From: Leucocoprinus leucothites
Lineage: Eukaryota; Basidiomycota; Agaricomycetes; Agaricales; Agaricaceae
Reading direction: 5' to 3'
Assembly (NCBI GenBank): GCA_013368445.1
Contig: JAACJO010000016.1
Location: 124,001-188,000, forward strand
Length of the DNA: 64,000 bases
Shown: one piece after another, positions 34,759 to 46,800 of the stretch
How positions within the stretch are numbered: the stretch's first letter is position 1
Layout of the letters: each line of letters opens with the position of its first letter
The notes under the pieces: generated by a model
The model's input: the letters and a program-made list of their open reading frames with translations, nothing else
Databases searched by the model: none
What the model was told of the DNA's origin: nothing
Position numbers and translations under genes: made by a program

Positions 34759-37175
34759 AGGCCCCCACCGCTCGTATCAATTTGTAGAATAAATAAACAA
34801 TCGATTTACTCTATCTTCTAATAGACAGCTGCCTCATGGGCCATGAGCCTATTTTTCGAGTGATCAACCCATTAATCTAGAGCAATAAGGCGAAAAATGC
34901 AAGGGTTCGGTTAATTAGGCCAGGGTTTATATTGGTAGTGAAGCTCAAGCCATGAAGTTTAAGCCACACCTTAAGGCCTAGCGACCGTCTTACCGAGGAA
35001 TGCGACCCAACGTGGGAACGCAGCTCCGTTCCGCCCTCGCCTCCGTCGTTCATTCAAATCAGCAATATACTTCCTTTTAAGGTAGTCTGATTTACCAGGG
35101 TCACATACTCCCGAAATGATCAACACATCGCATCAAACGCGATCGGATGCTGGGACTTCCCTCCGTTCTCCCCGCTCCTTCCATACCTAACCACTTACCT
35201 TACTCGTACTTTGGAAATCTGACTTGACAAGGTCAGGAAAAGTCTGTTGGACTCTTCTACCTCCTTCCTCAAGGGTATTCAATAGTCATTGATCGATGGA
35301 AGTTGGCCCGCATTGCGATCCGGGTGCGCTTGCGCTTAGCATCCTTCCTTACCACTCCGTGGATCAATAACTGTATTATGTGACAGGCCGAAGTGCTCCC
35401 GTTGCTCATCCACCCCGGAATGAGGTCTCCTTATGTCCCTGAGTAATTACTCCTTAACAGTGAGCCATCGAGCTGTAAATTTTTTCGCAGCTCGTGTGTA
35501 TGCCGTTGGGGTATGCGATCCACCACCAACTCCTTGCCTGGCTGGCGATATGAAAATAATCTGGTATGGTATGTTCCTGAGGATCCAATACAACAATACT
35601 TGACTGCCCAGCGCTCAGCGCCCAGCTCTCCAGTTACGGTACGCCACTCGAGAAGTAAGGAAATGCACTATGCCATTATGTCCTCGTGTGCGTGTGTTAT
35701 TCTCAGGTTCCATGTTCCGCGGATATCGAAATAAGCGAAACGAGCACTCGGCTCGCCAAAATCATCCGAGGGAAGCCTTCGGATGTGCAAGTAATTGAAT
35801 ACAATGCACCTATTGTATCTTTGTGGCTGGCTGGCTGGTTAAGATCTTTGCAGACTCAACAACCATCTTCGCTTCTCGCTTATCCAAAGTTCTCACCCGT
35901 AGTAAATCCCCCTCATTCCGAACTCCTCGTCGTACACATGCCATTTTCCGTTTTTTACTCGCAAGGTACGCACTACTGTTTCCTAAAGTTATCCAAGGTA
36001 GAGATCTCTCCGTTCTTCAAGGTTATCTCCTCTGGAAGATCGTGATAACCACTACAATGGTACATCACTGTCACAATGATTTCGATTTCGATGCTCTACT
36101 ATTGGTCTCCAACAGATTTAGACCTTCCCACATTTGTTCAACGCAGACCACTTGATAACAATGACGTCGTATTACACTCACCATGAGGCTACTCACCTTC
36201 CTTACGCCCCTCCTTTCCTTTCGACCCGACCCCGTTCCCCCTACGCGAAGCTTGCCGCTAGCCTTACTAGGCTATGCGCTCTTCATCCGGCTATGCACTT
36301 GCGGCTAAAACTCGAAGTCAGTCACCAGGGTCCGAAGTCCAGGTTAACTAACCCTTCCTCCCGTCATAGCCTCGACGGTCAACCGTTGAGGCAGGGGCCA
36401 AACCGCAAAAGTCTCCGAGAGTTCTCCCTTCCTTTCCACTTGCTTTACCCGGTAACACTGCCCCAACCTTCCCTTTCCAGAAGATAAGATTTAATTTTGG
36501 GTTCCAGATGATAGCATGCTTTCCAAAATAGGTAGCGAATCTCGCGCACGCGCGGCGCATTAGCCCCGCCTGTGTAAGGAACCCTATGGATGAATATAGT
36601 ATAGCCAGTCAATGGTTGTGGTGTTTGGATTCAAACGGCTTGATAGTGGCCGAGAGAGAACCCTGCATCCTTCCCAGATCCGTTGTAACACGAGGTCTGA
36701 AGGAAGAGTTTTGTGTTGATAAGGGTCCGAACGAAGTAGGTAGGTGGATACTTTCATGGAAGGATAGGGGAGAACCACTTGGGTGATGAAACAATAATTA
36801 TAGTGGTACTCTCTCTCGCCCATCTAGTGGAGGACAAGTCTTCTTTCGTACGGTGAGTACGCCACTCCGTTTAGCACGAGCGTGACGAGATGGAGAATAT
36901 ATGAACTCCTTCTGCTGATTGTGATGAACACTTATTTAAGATTCGAGCTTCTGGATGCATTGGGTGAGAGATGTCTAGAAATCTGCCACGGCCGCTGTTA
37001 CGGTTACGGGAACTCATTCTCTGAGGGAAAACTCTAAATATGGTTTACATTTGATCCTGGAGTTTTTTCTCCTGGAAGGGGACACTCAAAAAGTTCGGGA
37101 ACGAGATTCGAGCTCAGTCGCTCAGCGCTAGTACTTTACCGTATCAAAAGCATCATTTTTTTTTTTCATACTTTT

Positions 37176-37198
37176 CATCATCATCATCATCACCATCA
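37176..37198. repeat. ATC trinucleotide microsatellite
   Basis: About seven units of CAT/ATC with one interruption (CACCATCA), ten bases downstream of an 11-base T run. Confidence 0.8.
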
Positions 37199-38461
37199 AC
37201 AACTGTCTGCCATATCTCGTTATGAACGGTCCCGTCACCATCGATATTCTTTTTCCCACTTGTACGTATGGGAGGACCGGGTAACATAGCATGAAAGAAT
37301 TCCGATGGGCCAAGTGACAACATATGATGCATTTCATCCGAATGACGTTGGGTGGTTACAACTCAGTACCGACTACTACTGTACATCAAACATCATCATA
37401 ATCCACACCGATATCTGTCATTAAATCCCAGTGATACACCGAGCTTGTCTTATCAGGTACCTATTTGGATTATGTATACCATGTACGTTGAACAATGATA
37501 CTGACATACAAATGACGGCTACTAAACGACCCCGACACAACCGGTCAACTCAACACGGACTAGTCTCATCCTCGTCATGATGATGAACATCCTGATACAG
37601 GAGCAGTGCCACACACTAGCCCTGTGCTCATATGTCATGAATTCCTACAGGCTCGTTCAGCCACCGACAATCGTTCAAAAGACAGTTTGACATATTCACA
37701 TTCCTGCGCTTCGGGAAAGGACAGAACAGAACAGCCCCCTCCCCCCCTGTGTCGCTATGACATACCAACGTGATACATAGCATAGATAGCGTGGTGCTGT
37801 GGCGGAAGTTTCACCGACGTTTTCATTGAACATACTCAATCCAGAATACTAACTGTATCAGCTTTAATGAATACACCGGCAAATTAAAAACTCGCATTTT
37901 GCCATTGAACATCGCTCAAAGTAGGCGCAGAAAAGTCAAGGATGCCAATGATCAAATCGATCACAGAAAGAAAAGCCAATCCCAACAAACACGGACGCAC
38001 TGTGTCAAATTCTCTTTGTCTCCCATTTCACCGCCCTGTGGCCCACAACCCTTCTTCCCCGCCCTGTCCCATCCTGTCACAAAGAAGCGGCGGCGGCGAA
38101 CCACACTCTAGCCTCCCGAACCTCTCGCATTCTCGACCAGAAGCATCCCGCATTAAGTAAATTTCAAACTCTCAATTATACAACAACAGTGAGCGGTTCC
38201 AACGGCTCGGAGAACGACATATAATGAATAATACATTCGTCTTACCTGTAGCCTATAATCACCGTCGAAAGGTTCTTTCCGGTCCCGGACTACATATATG
38301 CTAGTACGAGAGGAAGCTCTAGCTATATAAGTGAAAGTGTAGCTTCAGTGCCTCGAGACACTCGAAATATAAAAATTCATGCTGAAAGTGTGCTAGCGCG
38401 AGCGTTCGAGGACAGGCTCTCAGTTTGAATGAGGTTACGCTACGAGGCTTACTCAGATACT

Positions 38462-38482
38462 CCCCCCCCCCCCCCCCCCCCC
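38462..38482. repeat. Homopolymer of 21 C
   Basis: An unbroken C run followed by a GC-rich stretch with CGCGCT-type repeats (GCGCCGCTTTGCGCTCGCGC). True length is uncertain because such runs are often misread. Confidence 0.85.
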
Positions 38483-39278
38483 GACTCCCGAGCGCCGCTT
38501 TGCGCTCGCGCTACGCGATCATTAAGATATTTGAATGAATGTTGTTAACCAGAACCAGCGAGCGGAACGCTGAGGATACAATACAATATCACAAAAACCC
38601 GTGACTAAGTCACTTCGTACTAAGGGGCCCGGGAGAGACTAATCATCACAAGGACCGGAAACACCGAGCCGTTAAACACTACTACTACACCGACAATCAC
38701 AAAGGCACGAATATATCTTCCACACAGCACCAACAACGTTAATCCCAAGTAAGCACCCAACTACAACTACAACGATCCACGGTACGACTCACCCGCTCAA
38801 CTTCCATTTCCAATTAACCCATTGTTCTCTTTTTACATACCCAACATTTTAGCTCGATCATCATCAATCATCATGATTCATCAAAGACTCTCAAATATAA
38901 TTCCTAATACACATACCATCAACGTAAAAATTCCAAGTCATCAGGGAAAGCACCGGTGTTACTTGTGTTCTTATCAGAACGTTCTAAATGATCTACTGTA
39001 TTGTGTTACTCTATTAGATAGACGCCCACCCTTACCATGCTGGCACGGATCGCCGCAGCACCACACCACACCACCCCCAAACGTCCTCTCTGTACAAACT
39101 TATGTCATCGAACAACGTACCTCTCTCTCGCTAAGGGAAGCGAACATGAATGCGTCGTGTCCTCCTTGAGGTTCCTCTCACTCAAGAAAATTGCTCACAT
39201 CGCAAGCGAAAGTCACAACTACACAATTCATTCATCATATAAGATTGGATAGTATACTAAGTTCGGGCAACTACTATT

Positions 39279-39293
39279 ACACACACACACACA
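39279..39293. repeat. AC dinucleotide microsatellite
   Basis: Seven to eight AC units. Confidence 0.8.
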
Positions 39294-40046
39294 TTACACA
39301 AAATGAGACCAAGAAAAAAAAACCAGGTGTTCAATGGGAGAGGACCAGATGAAGGCGGTCGAGAATTTTGTTCGACACACATAGATTTCCAATAAAGAAA
39401 ATAACAAAGAGCCCACGAATTGAAAAATAAAACCGAAGGGGAAAAGTTCATTATGTATCTAGAAGACGATCGAAACGCCAAAGATAAAATTCGTATCCAA
39501 CTACCAATGAAGGAAGAATGAAGTCGTGGGCATGCGTTGTTTTACGACGAGGCAATAAGTGTATTTGGATTGCAAAAATGGTATGAGCGGAAAAGGGGAA
39601 AGAAAAAAATAATTCTTGTTCTTGCGGTTCTTGTAATTCGTTCGATGGGTTGCTTGAGATATTGTGATACAATTGCTTGAGTGAGACGAGAATGATACGT
39701 GACATGACGATGAAGTAAACCCGAGAGTGAGACGAGAGTGTAAAAGTGTCGAGCGGTGTGATGTCGATGGGCGGTGACGGGGGGAATAGGGTGGTGATAT
39801 CTGGGAATAGGATGTGGATGAGGGGTGGATGCGATTGGTTCGAAAAATGTGAAGAAAGCGAAGATGCATCAAATAAAATTAAACATTAAAACGATTCGTT
39901 TTCGTTCGAAACGGCGGCGACGATGACGGACGGCGATTAACGGGCGGTTCGAAGACGAAGGAAGGGGAAAGATGAATAGTGATGGCCGAAAAAGCAAGCA
40001 AGCCTTTTTTCCTCCACAATGCAAAGGGGGAAGCGAGACACGAGCC

Positions 40047-40841
40047 TCAAGCCTCGAGGGCGATACAAGTCGAGAGTCCACTAGGAACGTATGGCTTCGG
40101 TTGGTCCGCAGAGGGCGACCTACGACGCATGGGCTTGCCCACAGCATGCACACGGTTCAGCAGGATACCCGCAACAATCCTCGATCGAGCATCCCTCTCC
40201 TTTGCAGCGACTTTCGCATCAGGAACAGGAGCGGCGGGAGGGGCAGCAACGGCAGGCGCAGGTGTGGTAGCGCGCTGGGGTGCAGGTTGCTGCTGGCGAG
40301 CTCGCAATGGTTGCGGAGAGAGAGCACGAGGGTATGGTTGCTGCTGCTGCTGCTGGCGATAATGTTGTTGCTGCTGGTGAAGCCGTTGGATATCGGCAGG
40401 CCCTGCAGGAGGAATCTGGATGGTATAAGGAATAGAAGCAGCGGGACGAGCAGCTGAAGTGCGAGCAGCGGGTGTGCGAGAATGCGAGTTGTAGAGGACA
40501 GACGAGGCAGGAGGGATTGAAGAAGACTCTGAAGAGTCTTCCGCAAAAGGATCAAACTTGACTCGCTGGGGTTGCATGCGCTGGGCATAGGACGCAGGCA
40601 TACCGCGGATCGAGGCAGAGCGCTTGCGACCGACAACAGGACTTTGCAGTCCAGGTGGGTACTTTGCGGATTGAGGCAAGTTGTTATAAGTGCTAGTAAG
40701 ATTGAGGAGGATGTTGGCATGAGTATGGGTCCGTGCGACAGAAGTTGAAGAAGCGTGTGTGGCCCAAGCACTGGAAGAGTGGGGGTGGGCAGCAGTGAAA
40801 GAGGTGTGGATGGTGCGGATGTAGTGTACGGAAGTGGCCAT
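40047..40841 (-). CDS. Gln-rich hypothetical protein, 264 residues
   Basis: An intronless frame with a good ATG start at 40841 (MATSVHYIRTIHTSF). A basic segment, VVGRKRSASIRGMPASYAQR, is followed by RVKFDPFAEDSSESSS. The centre is Gln-rich (LHQQQQHYRQQQQQQPYP), encoded partly by a CAG tract read as GCTGCT on the plus strand at 40340-40355. The C-terminal block RIVAGILLNRVHAVGKPMRRR looks like the conserved core of a basidiomycete family of unknown role. There is no membrane helix or signal peptide. An overlapping same-strand frame (40987-40157, 276 codons) is longer but Leu/Ser/Pro-biased, as expected for an off-frame reading of Ser/Gln-rich sequence. Long gene-free flanks suggest long UTRs or an isolated gene. 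Confidence 0.68.
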   Translation of the reverse strand: MATSVHYIRTIHTSFTAAHPHSSSAWATHASSTSVARTHTHANILLNLTSTYNNLPQSAKYPPGLQSPVVGRKRSASIRGMPASYAQRMQPQRVKFDPFAEDSSESSSIPPASSVLYNSHSRTPAARTSAARPAASIPYTIQIPPAGPADIQRLHQQQQHYRQQQQQQPYPRALSPQPLRARQQQPAPQRATTPAPAVAAPPAAPVPDAKVAAKERDARSRIVAGILLNRVHAVGKPMRRRSPSADQPKPYVPSGLSTCIALEA

Positions 40842-43800
40842 TGATAGAGTACGGTGAGTAGGACGAGGAAGGAGGTGGACAGAGGAGGGACAGAGGATGG
40901 AGGAGAGCGGATTGAAGGCAGAAGATCCTTATGTATCACTTTCCCCGTCCTCAGATCCAATCGAAGATCAGATCTCGGCACGTGCATGTCACTCTGTCAC
41001 TCTCTGTCTCAGGACCGCATGGCCCAGGCGCCGGCACTCAGCGAACCCTTCCAGATCCTATTCCTTACTTACCCCCTCTTCATCATCATCAGAGAGCGAA
41101 GAAGAAGAAGATCCCCAAGTAACAATGTAATCTTTTTTACTACTACTCCCCTCAATCTTCTCTTTTCCGCGGCGTCTGTGCGGTGTAATCCCTCCCGCCC
41201 TTTTGGGCTGTGCCTATGTCCCCTTGAGGCCCTGCGCTTCTCTTTCTTTCCCTCCTTCGCAAGGTTCCGAGGGTCCTTTTTGTTATCGAGCACAACATCC
41301 CCCCTTCTCCCTCGTTGATAGGCCAACTTCAATGTTCCACGAGGTTCCTGCATAGGTAATTATGTATATTGGAATGGAGGCCTGCGCCCCACAACTCAAT
41401 TCTCTAAATCCTCCTTTGTTCCGTACATACATACTTTATCGAAATCACCGCCGCTGCCATTTATCTCTTAGCTCGACTGTCAAACGCTTGTTCGGAGCGA
41501 AAAACTCAAGGGCCATAACGGTGTGCTACACTGACGAAGCCCCAAGCAAAACAGCCCGCCTGCCAATAGTGATACATTGATATCCCCAGGGTGCATATAT
41601 CCACCTTGCTTTGTCTTTATTTGTTCGCCTTCCCAAAACACAATGAAACGCCCTTCCCCTCCGCTCTCCCATATGGAGTTCAGAGCCCCTATAACAGTCT
41701 AGGTTGCCGACTTTCCGTAATTCAACTCATCATTCTTCAAACGGAACCATCCCGAGTCTCCGTCCCCCTCCTTCACTCACATGTGTCGCAGTTCACTCGA
41801 CCCTAGATTTGGTTGCACATTTCGTATCTCTGCATTTCTGGTTGATAGGGTTGGAGTCGTTGTGCTCCATTTGAATGATAGCGCCGCCGACCTTAGACAG
41901 TGCATATATAATTAATTTTGTCGTTGAATACAATACAATACGCAACAAGGTACACCCACAGTGTACACAGACAGACACATTGCCTACTCGAGAGCGGAGT
42001 CGGAGAGGAAGAGCGGAGCTCCCAGCTGACAACCCAAAAACATCCCCACACCCTCTTCCCGGAACTTGGGTCTTCCCTATCCCGAAGATACGAGATTAAA
42101 AAGATTCACCATCAACCCGAAGAAGATTGACCAACATACATACTTATCTCTCTCTGTCCTGTCACTTTGTTCGCATCAGTGGCAACGATTGAACTAAGGT
42201 AAACAGCAGTAACCGCTCCGACCCGGTGTTCCCGACCCGAAGACACTCCGTCCCACCAACATCAACCTCCATCAAGGTTCCCTCGAGGTTCTGACCCACC
42301 CGAATTACCATCTCCCCCCTTCCCTCCTCCGTTAATAATAATCATATGGACTACAGCACTGCTGGTCTGTCGGAAGGACGTTTGTCCTCGAGGCCTCGAA
42401 AATGTTGAGTAAAACGCCGTGACTCGGATCAGGGATCATGTTACTGTGTCAGATAAAGCGCTCATGGCCTCGTGGGTCATTCGTACGAGAGGGTTGTTTA
42501 CTCACGATTTTCGAGGTATCAGCATCAACGTGGTGGAGGCGACTTACTAGTGAATGTGCTGACAAAGTTGCCTTCAACAACAAGGCTCGATCCATTACCC
42601 TATTCGTGTCCCCACACACCGAGGAGAGGAAGCAGAATGTGTTTTAAGTTGAAACTAGGCTAGAAGCGCTGTTCTTCTTCGACGACCACGTTGTCTCAAT
42701 TGAATAACCACCAGATCGAAAACTTTCACTGTTCAAGCCACCCATCTGCAAAAACTCTTCACTTCGGATCCACCAGCGTCACCTTCTCCGGGAGAGAGGG
42801 AATTTGATCCTAACTTGCAGTTTATCAAAAAATGATTCATGAAGAACCGAGTCCGCTGTCCGCTTTCTGCTGTCCGACATGATCTGCCATTCGAACATGA
42901 CGGTGTATACATGTAGCGCGCACTAGGCTCCCTTGGCACACCCAAAGAACCCGGTCTGTCTTCCGTAGAATGGGTCTCGCCCCACTGACTCATCGGATCA
43001 TATGTCATATGTTTTTATCTATCGCTGTGCATGTACCACTGCCCACTGACGCTCCGGGTCAACTCGTCTTTAGTAACTTGAGTTACTCAGACTTTCGGAA
43101 GGCAGGAATTGGTCTCGACCCACTGTGACAAGACACACACATTTTCGCTCGTTCGTCGAACAGAGGACTAGAGCTCACTATTTCAGCGCTTCAACGTCAG
43201 GCCCCGGCATCAATTTGATCCACCGAGTCTCGAACCTCTTCATCCATTCAACGAACCTCCACACTGTTCCGAAAAGATCTTCGAATTCGCTTGGAAGAAA
43301 AAAAAGTGATTTCGCGAGGTCGTTGAGAGAGAGGCTCACAAGACCCCGCTCAAAAGTCCGTCCTTACTAATAAAGTTTAATCTGTACGTATGTACCCCGT
43401 TTCTTTCCGTTTCTTTCCGCTCCGAATTCCAATTTTCGGTTTGCTTCTTCCATCGCTTCGTCCAGACTTCTCCGAGTCTTTCTCGAAGCGATCGTGTTCT
43501 CGATCGTCAAAGAGAAAAGGTTTGGAGCAGGCTGGATTTCGAGTTCTGGATTCTGTGGACTCAGGGTTGCCGCAGTAGGTACCTTAATGATGATGAATTT
43601 ACAGTAAAGCAGATTGAGTCTCTAGTTCTCAGATTCCGACCACTTGGGAGTATATGCTAAGGCCCAAGAAGCCTTTCATGACATGATTCAGTGGCTGGAA
43701 TGACTCGCCGCAGCATAACGATACCCTCTTCCGCAGCCAATTTACCTCTCGAAAGAACAAAGTCTCGTCAAGGTTGTTCTTTGACTAGTATTTCCGATGC

Positions 43801-46800
43801 CACAACCAGTTACTAGATCTAGAAGCGGTGACAGTCTGGGTTTGCACGTTTTATTAGTACTGTTTTTGCTTAAGCCTGAAGTGCCACATACTACCACCAT
43901 GGTCCACCACCACCATCGCTTGCGCGTGATCCTTGATATGAGGAATGTGGACCCTCTTTGTAAGTTGCAAGTTAAACGTCACCACCATCAGTTTACTACA
44001 GCCACTGAAATGAACACAAGAATGTACATATCTACCTGTCAATTCTGTAAGTCTAGCCCTCTACCCCGTCCCTCCGCTAACACTGGGACTTGCATAATCC
44101 CCCAAGAATGTTGACACATTGCCGTCGGCCGACACTTACGAGGCTCGAGCTCCGGTATAAATACTTAGTGCTTAGCTGCCAAAGTTGTTCCGTCTCGGAA
44201 TGATATACAATTAACCTCAAATCGAACATTTTCAACTAAACACAAATGGCATGTATTTTACCCCGTAGGAGCGAGCAAACTGTAAATACGCGAGAGACCA
44301 AGAGAAATTTTGATTGATTGAATCAATATGCAAGCGTCACAAACTCGCGTAGCGCCGATGTCTGCGATCCAAGAACAAAAAGTATTTTAGAGTGAACACA
44401 CGCGAGACATGCACAGGACAGCACCGCGATCGGAGGTGAGTGACAGAGATAAGAGTTTCTTATTTTGGCGCGTCAGCAGTGGCAGTCCAACTTCGTGAGC
44501 CAAGCGACGGCTGGCTGTGATTTGATGTTCGAAGCGCTGAACAGTCGTGATGGTCGGTGAAGGCTGTGATGCATACCAGTGACGATTCTCTCTTCTTTGG
44601 ATAAATTGGTTACCCTTCCGCTTTGTCCTGCCCCCCGAAGGTAGAAAGAAGTTCCTCCAAGTCATTTCTTGATTGATGCAGGTTCGCAGACCCGGTGTCA
44701 AGGCTTGGCTGAGTGGATAGCTCTGTCGCTTACTTGAGTTGGAGTAGTAGGTGCTTGATTGGGTGTACCGATGTGGATATGTTCATGTTTGCTCTTCCAG
44801 AGATTAAGTAGATGAAAAAGAGACACCACCATTCATGTTATCAAGTTACTTTTCTTGGAAAATGTTTCGTAAGTGCTGAATGAAATGAGGAGCGCTTGCC
44901 CCGCCTCCTGAACTAACCCTACTACTTATGATGAATAGCAGTAGCGACGGCATCCCGGTGTTCTTTCTTTCCTATTCTATTGCACAAATTACGATCACGG
45001 GAACTGGAGTTCCTTGAGCTTGTTTATCAACCCTGAATATTTGGAATGATTCGGTACTTGTTGAGCTCAAGAGGGAGTAAATAAAGCCGGTGAAGATAAC
45101 CATCAGCGCTGTCATTTGTTGAGTGTAGCTTCGGCAGGTTTGTGAGCACGTCATTTTGACTCACACGATAACCTTTCCCTTTGTACGAGAGGACGGCCAT
45201 TATCTAGTTCACCGAGTCTAGTCTCCAAAGTATGTTGCCTCTGTCAAGAAAATATTGAAGGTGGAGTGGTGTTGGAACTTGGAGCTCTGCCAAGGTGATC
45301 AAACGCTGGAGTTCCCTTCAGGTCATCGACCAGGTCAGATATTAATCCTTATTACAACGACAACATCCAGAATGTTCTCCCAAACAGTCATCTCGCAGGG
45401 TCAGTTTGGCAAAACAGGTGCTTCTAATTACATCTTGTGGCATAGCCGAGGGGAGTAACATATCTCAATCCGGAACACCATGTGAGCAACGTGTTTGTCA
45501 CTTCTCCCCACTCACCGCCCCCACTAAGAGCCACGCCACAATAATAGTCACCATGTTAATCAACTTCGCCTGTTCATTTCATGTACTGTATGTTCCGAAC
45601 CTCTCGCTTTTCCCTTGAACGTTCAGACACAATTTCTGCTTCTCATGTCCCATTAAACCTAAAAGCCTTCCCTTTAAGAATCGGTCCGAATCCCCATGAC
45701 TGCCAAACTCAATGATCTCTGATGCTCTTTTTCACTTGTCCTGGAGTCCCTTGATTGGAAACTTTTAAGCGGGGCAGATAGTATCAAATCCATCAATTCG
45801 TTGCGACTCGTTTATCGTTTCTTGTACTGCGTTGATGACCCCTACATTCGTTTATCCATGTGTGACGATATGTATTTATTGGGATATTTGAGTCAGTTGG
45901 AGGCTTGAATGTGGATACCAGACTAATCGACCATTGTTTTTCATTGTCACCCACTCCTTACCTATATTGTTTTAGGTGACAATGGAAATACTTGTGTTAT
46001 TTAAAGCGCAAAACGAGATATATAACGTCGATGTGGTGAAGAGTTCTCACAATATAATCTAGTTTCGAAAACTCAAGAGAGCGACTTGCGAGGGACGAGA
46101 ATAGTCTCCAAGTGATATACAGCGTGTCGGAACCTCGGGATACAACTCCATTTCAGTTTTTGGCATTATGCTCATGCTGAGAGAGTCTCGGAAACTGAGC
46201 CCTGATAATGTAGAGACTAAGTGTGAGCATCTCCATTACTATTTTATAGTAGTGTTACGTCCATCTGGCTCTTGGAAGGTGTTTATCCCTTCCACGTGCC
46301 AAATCGAGCTGCTACAGGTCCAGTAATGGAGAGCAAGGAACCTACTATGGATCACAACGTTCCAGGGTAACTTATACCCCTAAGTTCTTAAGTGACTGAA
46401 CCCTTTCTGAATTCTGAACATGCTTCGTAGTCTGCTCATCTCATTACGCAAAGCCCGGCGGGAAGAGACAGTGCTGAGCATTGACCATCTCCCCGGACCC
46501 GACCTGTGCTCAACGACGTCAGTATGAGCATTATCTGCAATGTCAACAAGAGCGAAAATGGCGGAATTACGCAGCACCATGCGCTCGACCGCGATCACAT
46601 ATTCGTAGTAGCGGATCGAGTAGGCGTGACGAGTTACAACGATCCCGCATGTCCAGAGAGTGAGTCCTCCCGCTATTCAGTCGATCGAATTTTGATCACG
46701 CATTACTCACAGGTGGACTAGAGAATGAATTAATTTGTCATACCTCGTGATAAGATATGGATGTCATTGATCGAATTATAAGGAGGTCGCTCACTTATTG

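Larger units (their letters stand above)
34759..40046. other. Gene-poor stretch with simple repeats, about 5.3 kb
   Basis: No gene is supported. It contains a T run (37156-37166), an ATC trinucleotide run, a run of 21 C and an AC dinucleotide run, each listed separately. The last kilobase is probably the 3' UTR and downstream flank of the poly-Q gene. Confidence 0.45.

Noticed and set aside
40157..40987. 276-codon frame on the same strand as the poly-Q gene, and longer than it
   Set aside because: It is dominated by Leu, Ser and Pro, the expected off-frame reading of the Ser/Gln/Ala-rich gene at 40047-40841, and has no conserved-looking block.
44705..44790. TGGCTGAGTGGATAGCTC resembling a tRNA D-arm
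   Set aside because: No matching acceptor stem, anticodon arm or T-arm (GGTTCRANNCC) could be aligned at the right spacing.
45000..45154. Small hydrophobic minus-strand frame ending CAIE, considered as a pheromone precursor
   Set aside because: The last residue E is not typical of a CAAX box, a processing motif is absent and no receptor gene lies nearby.
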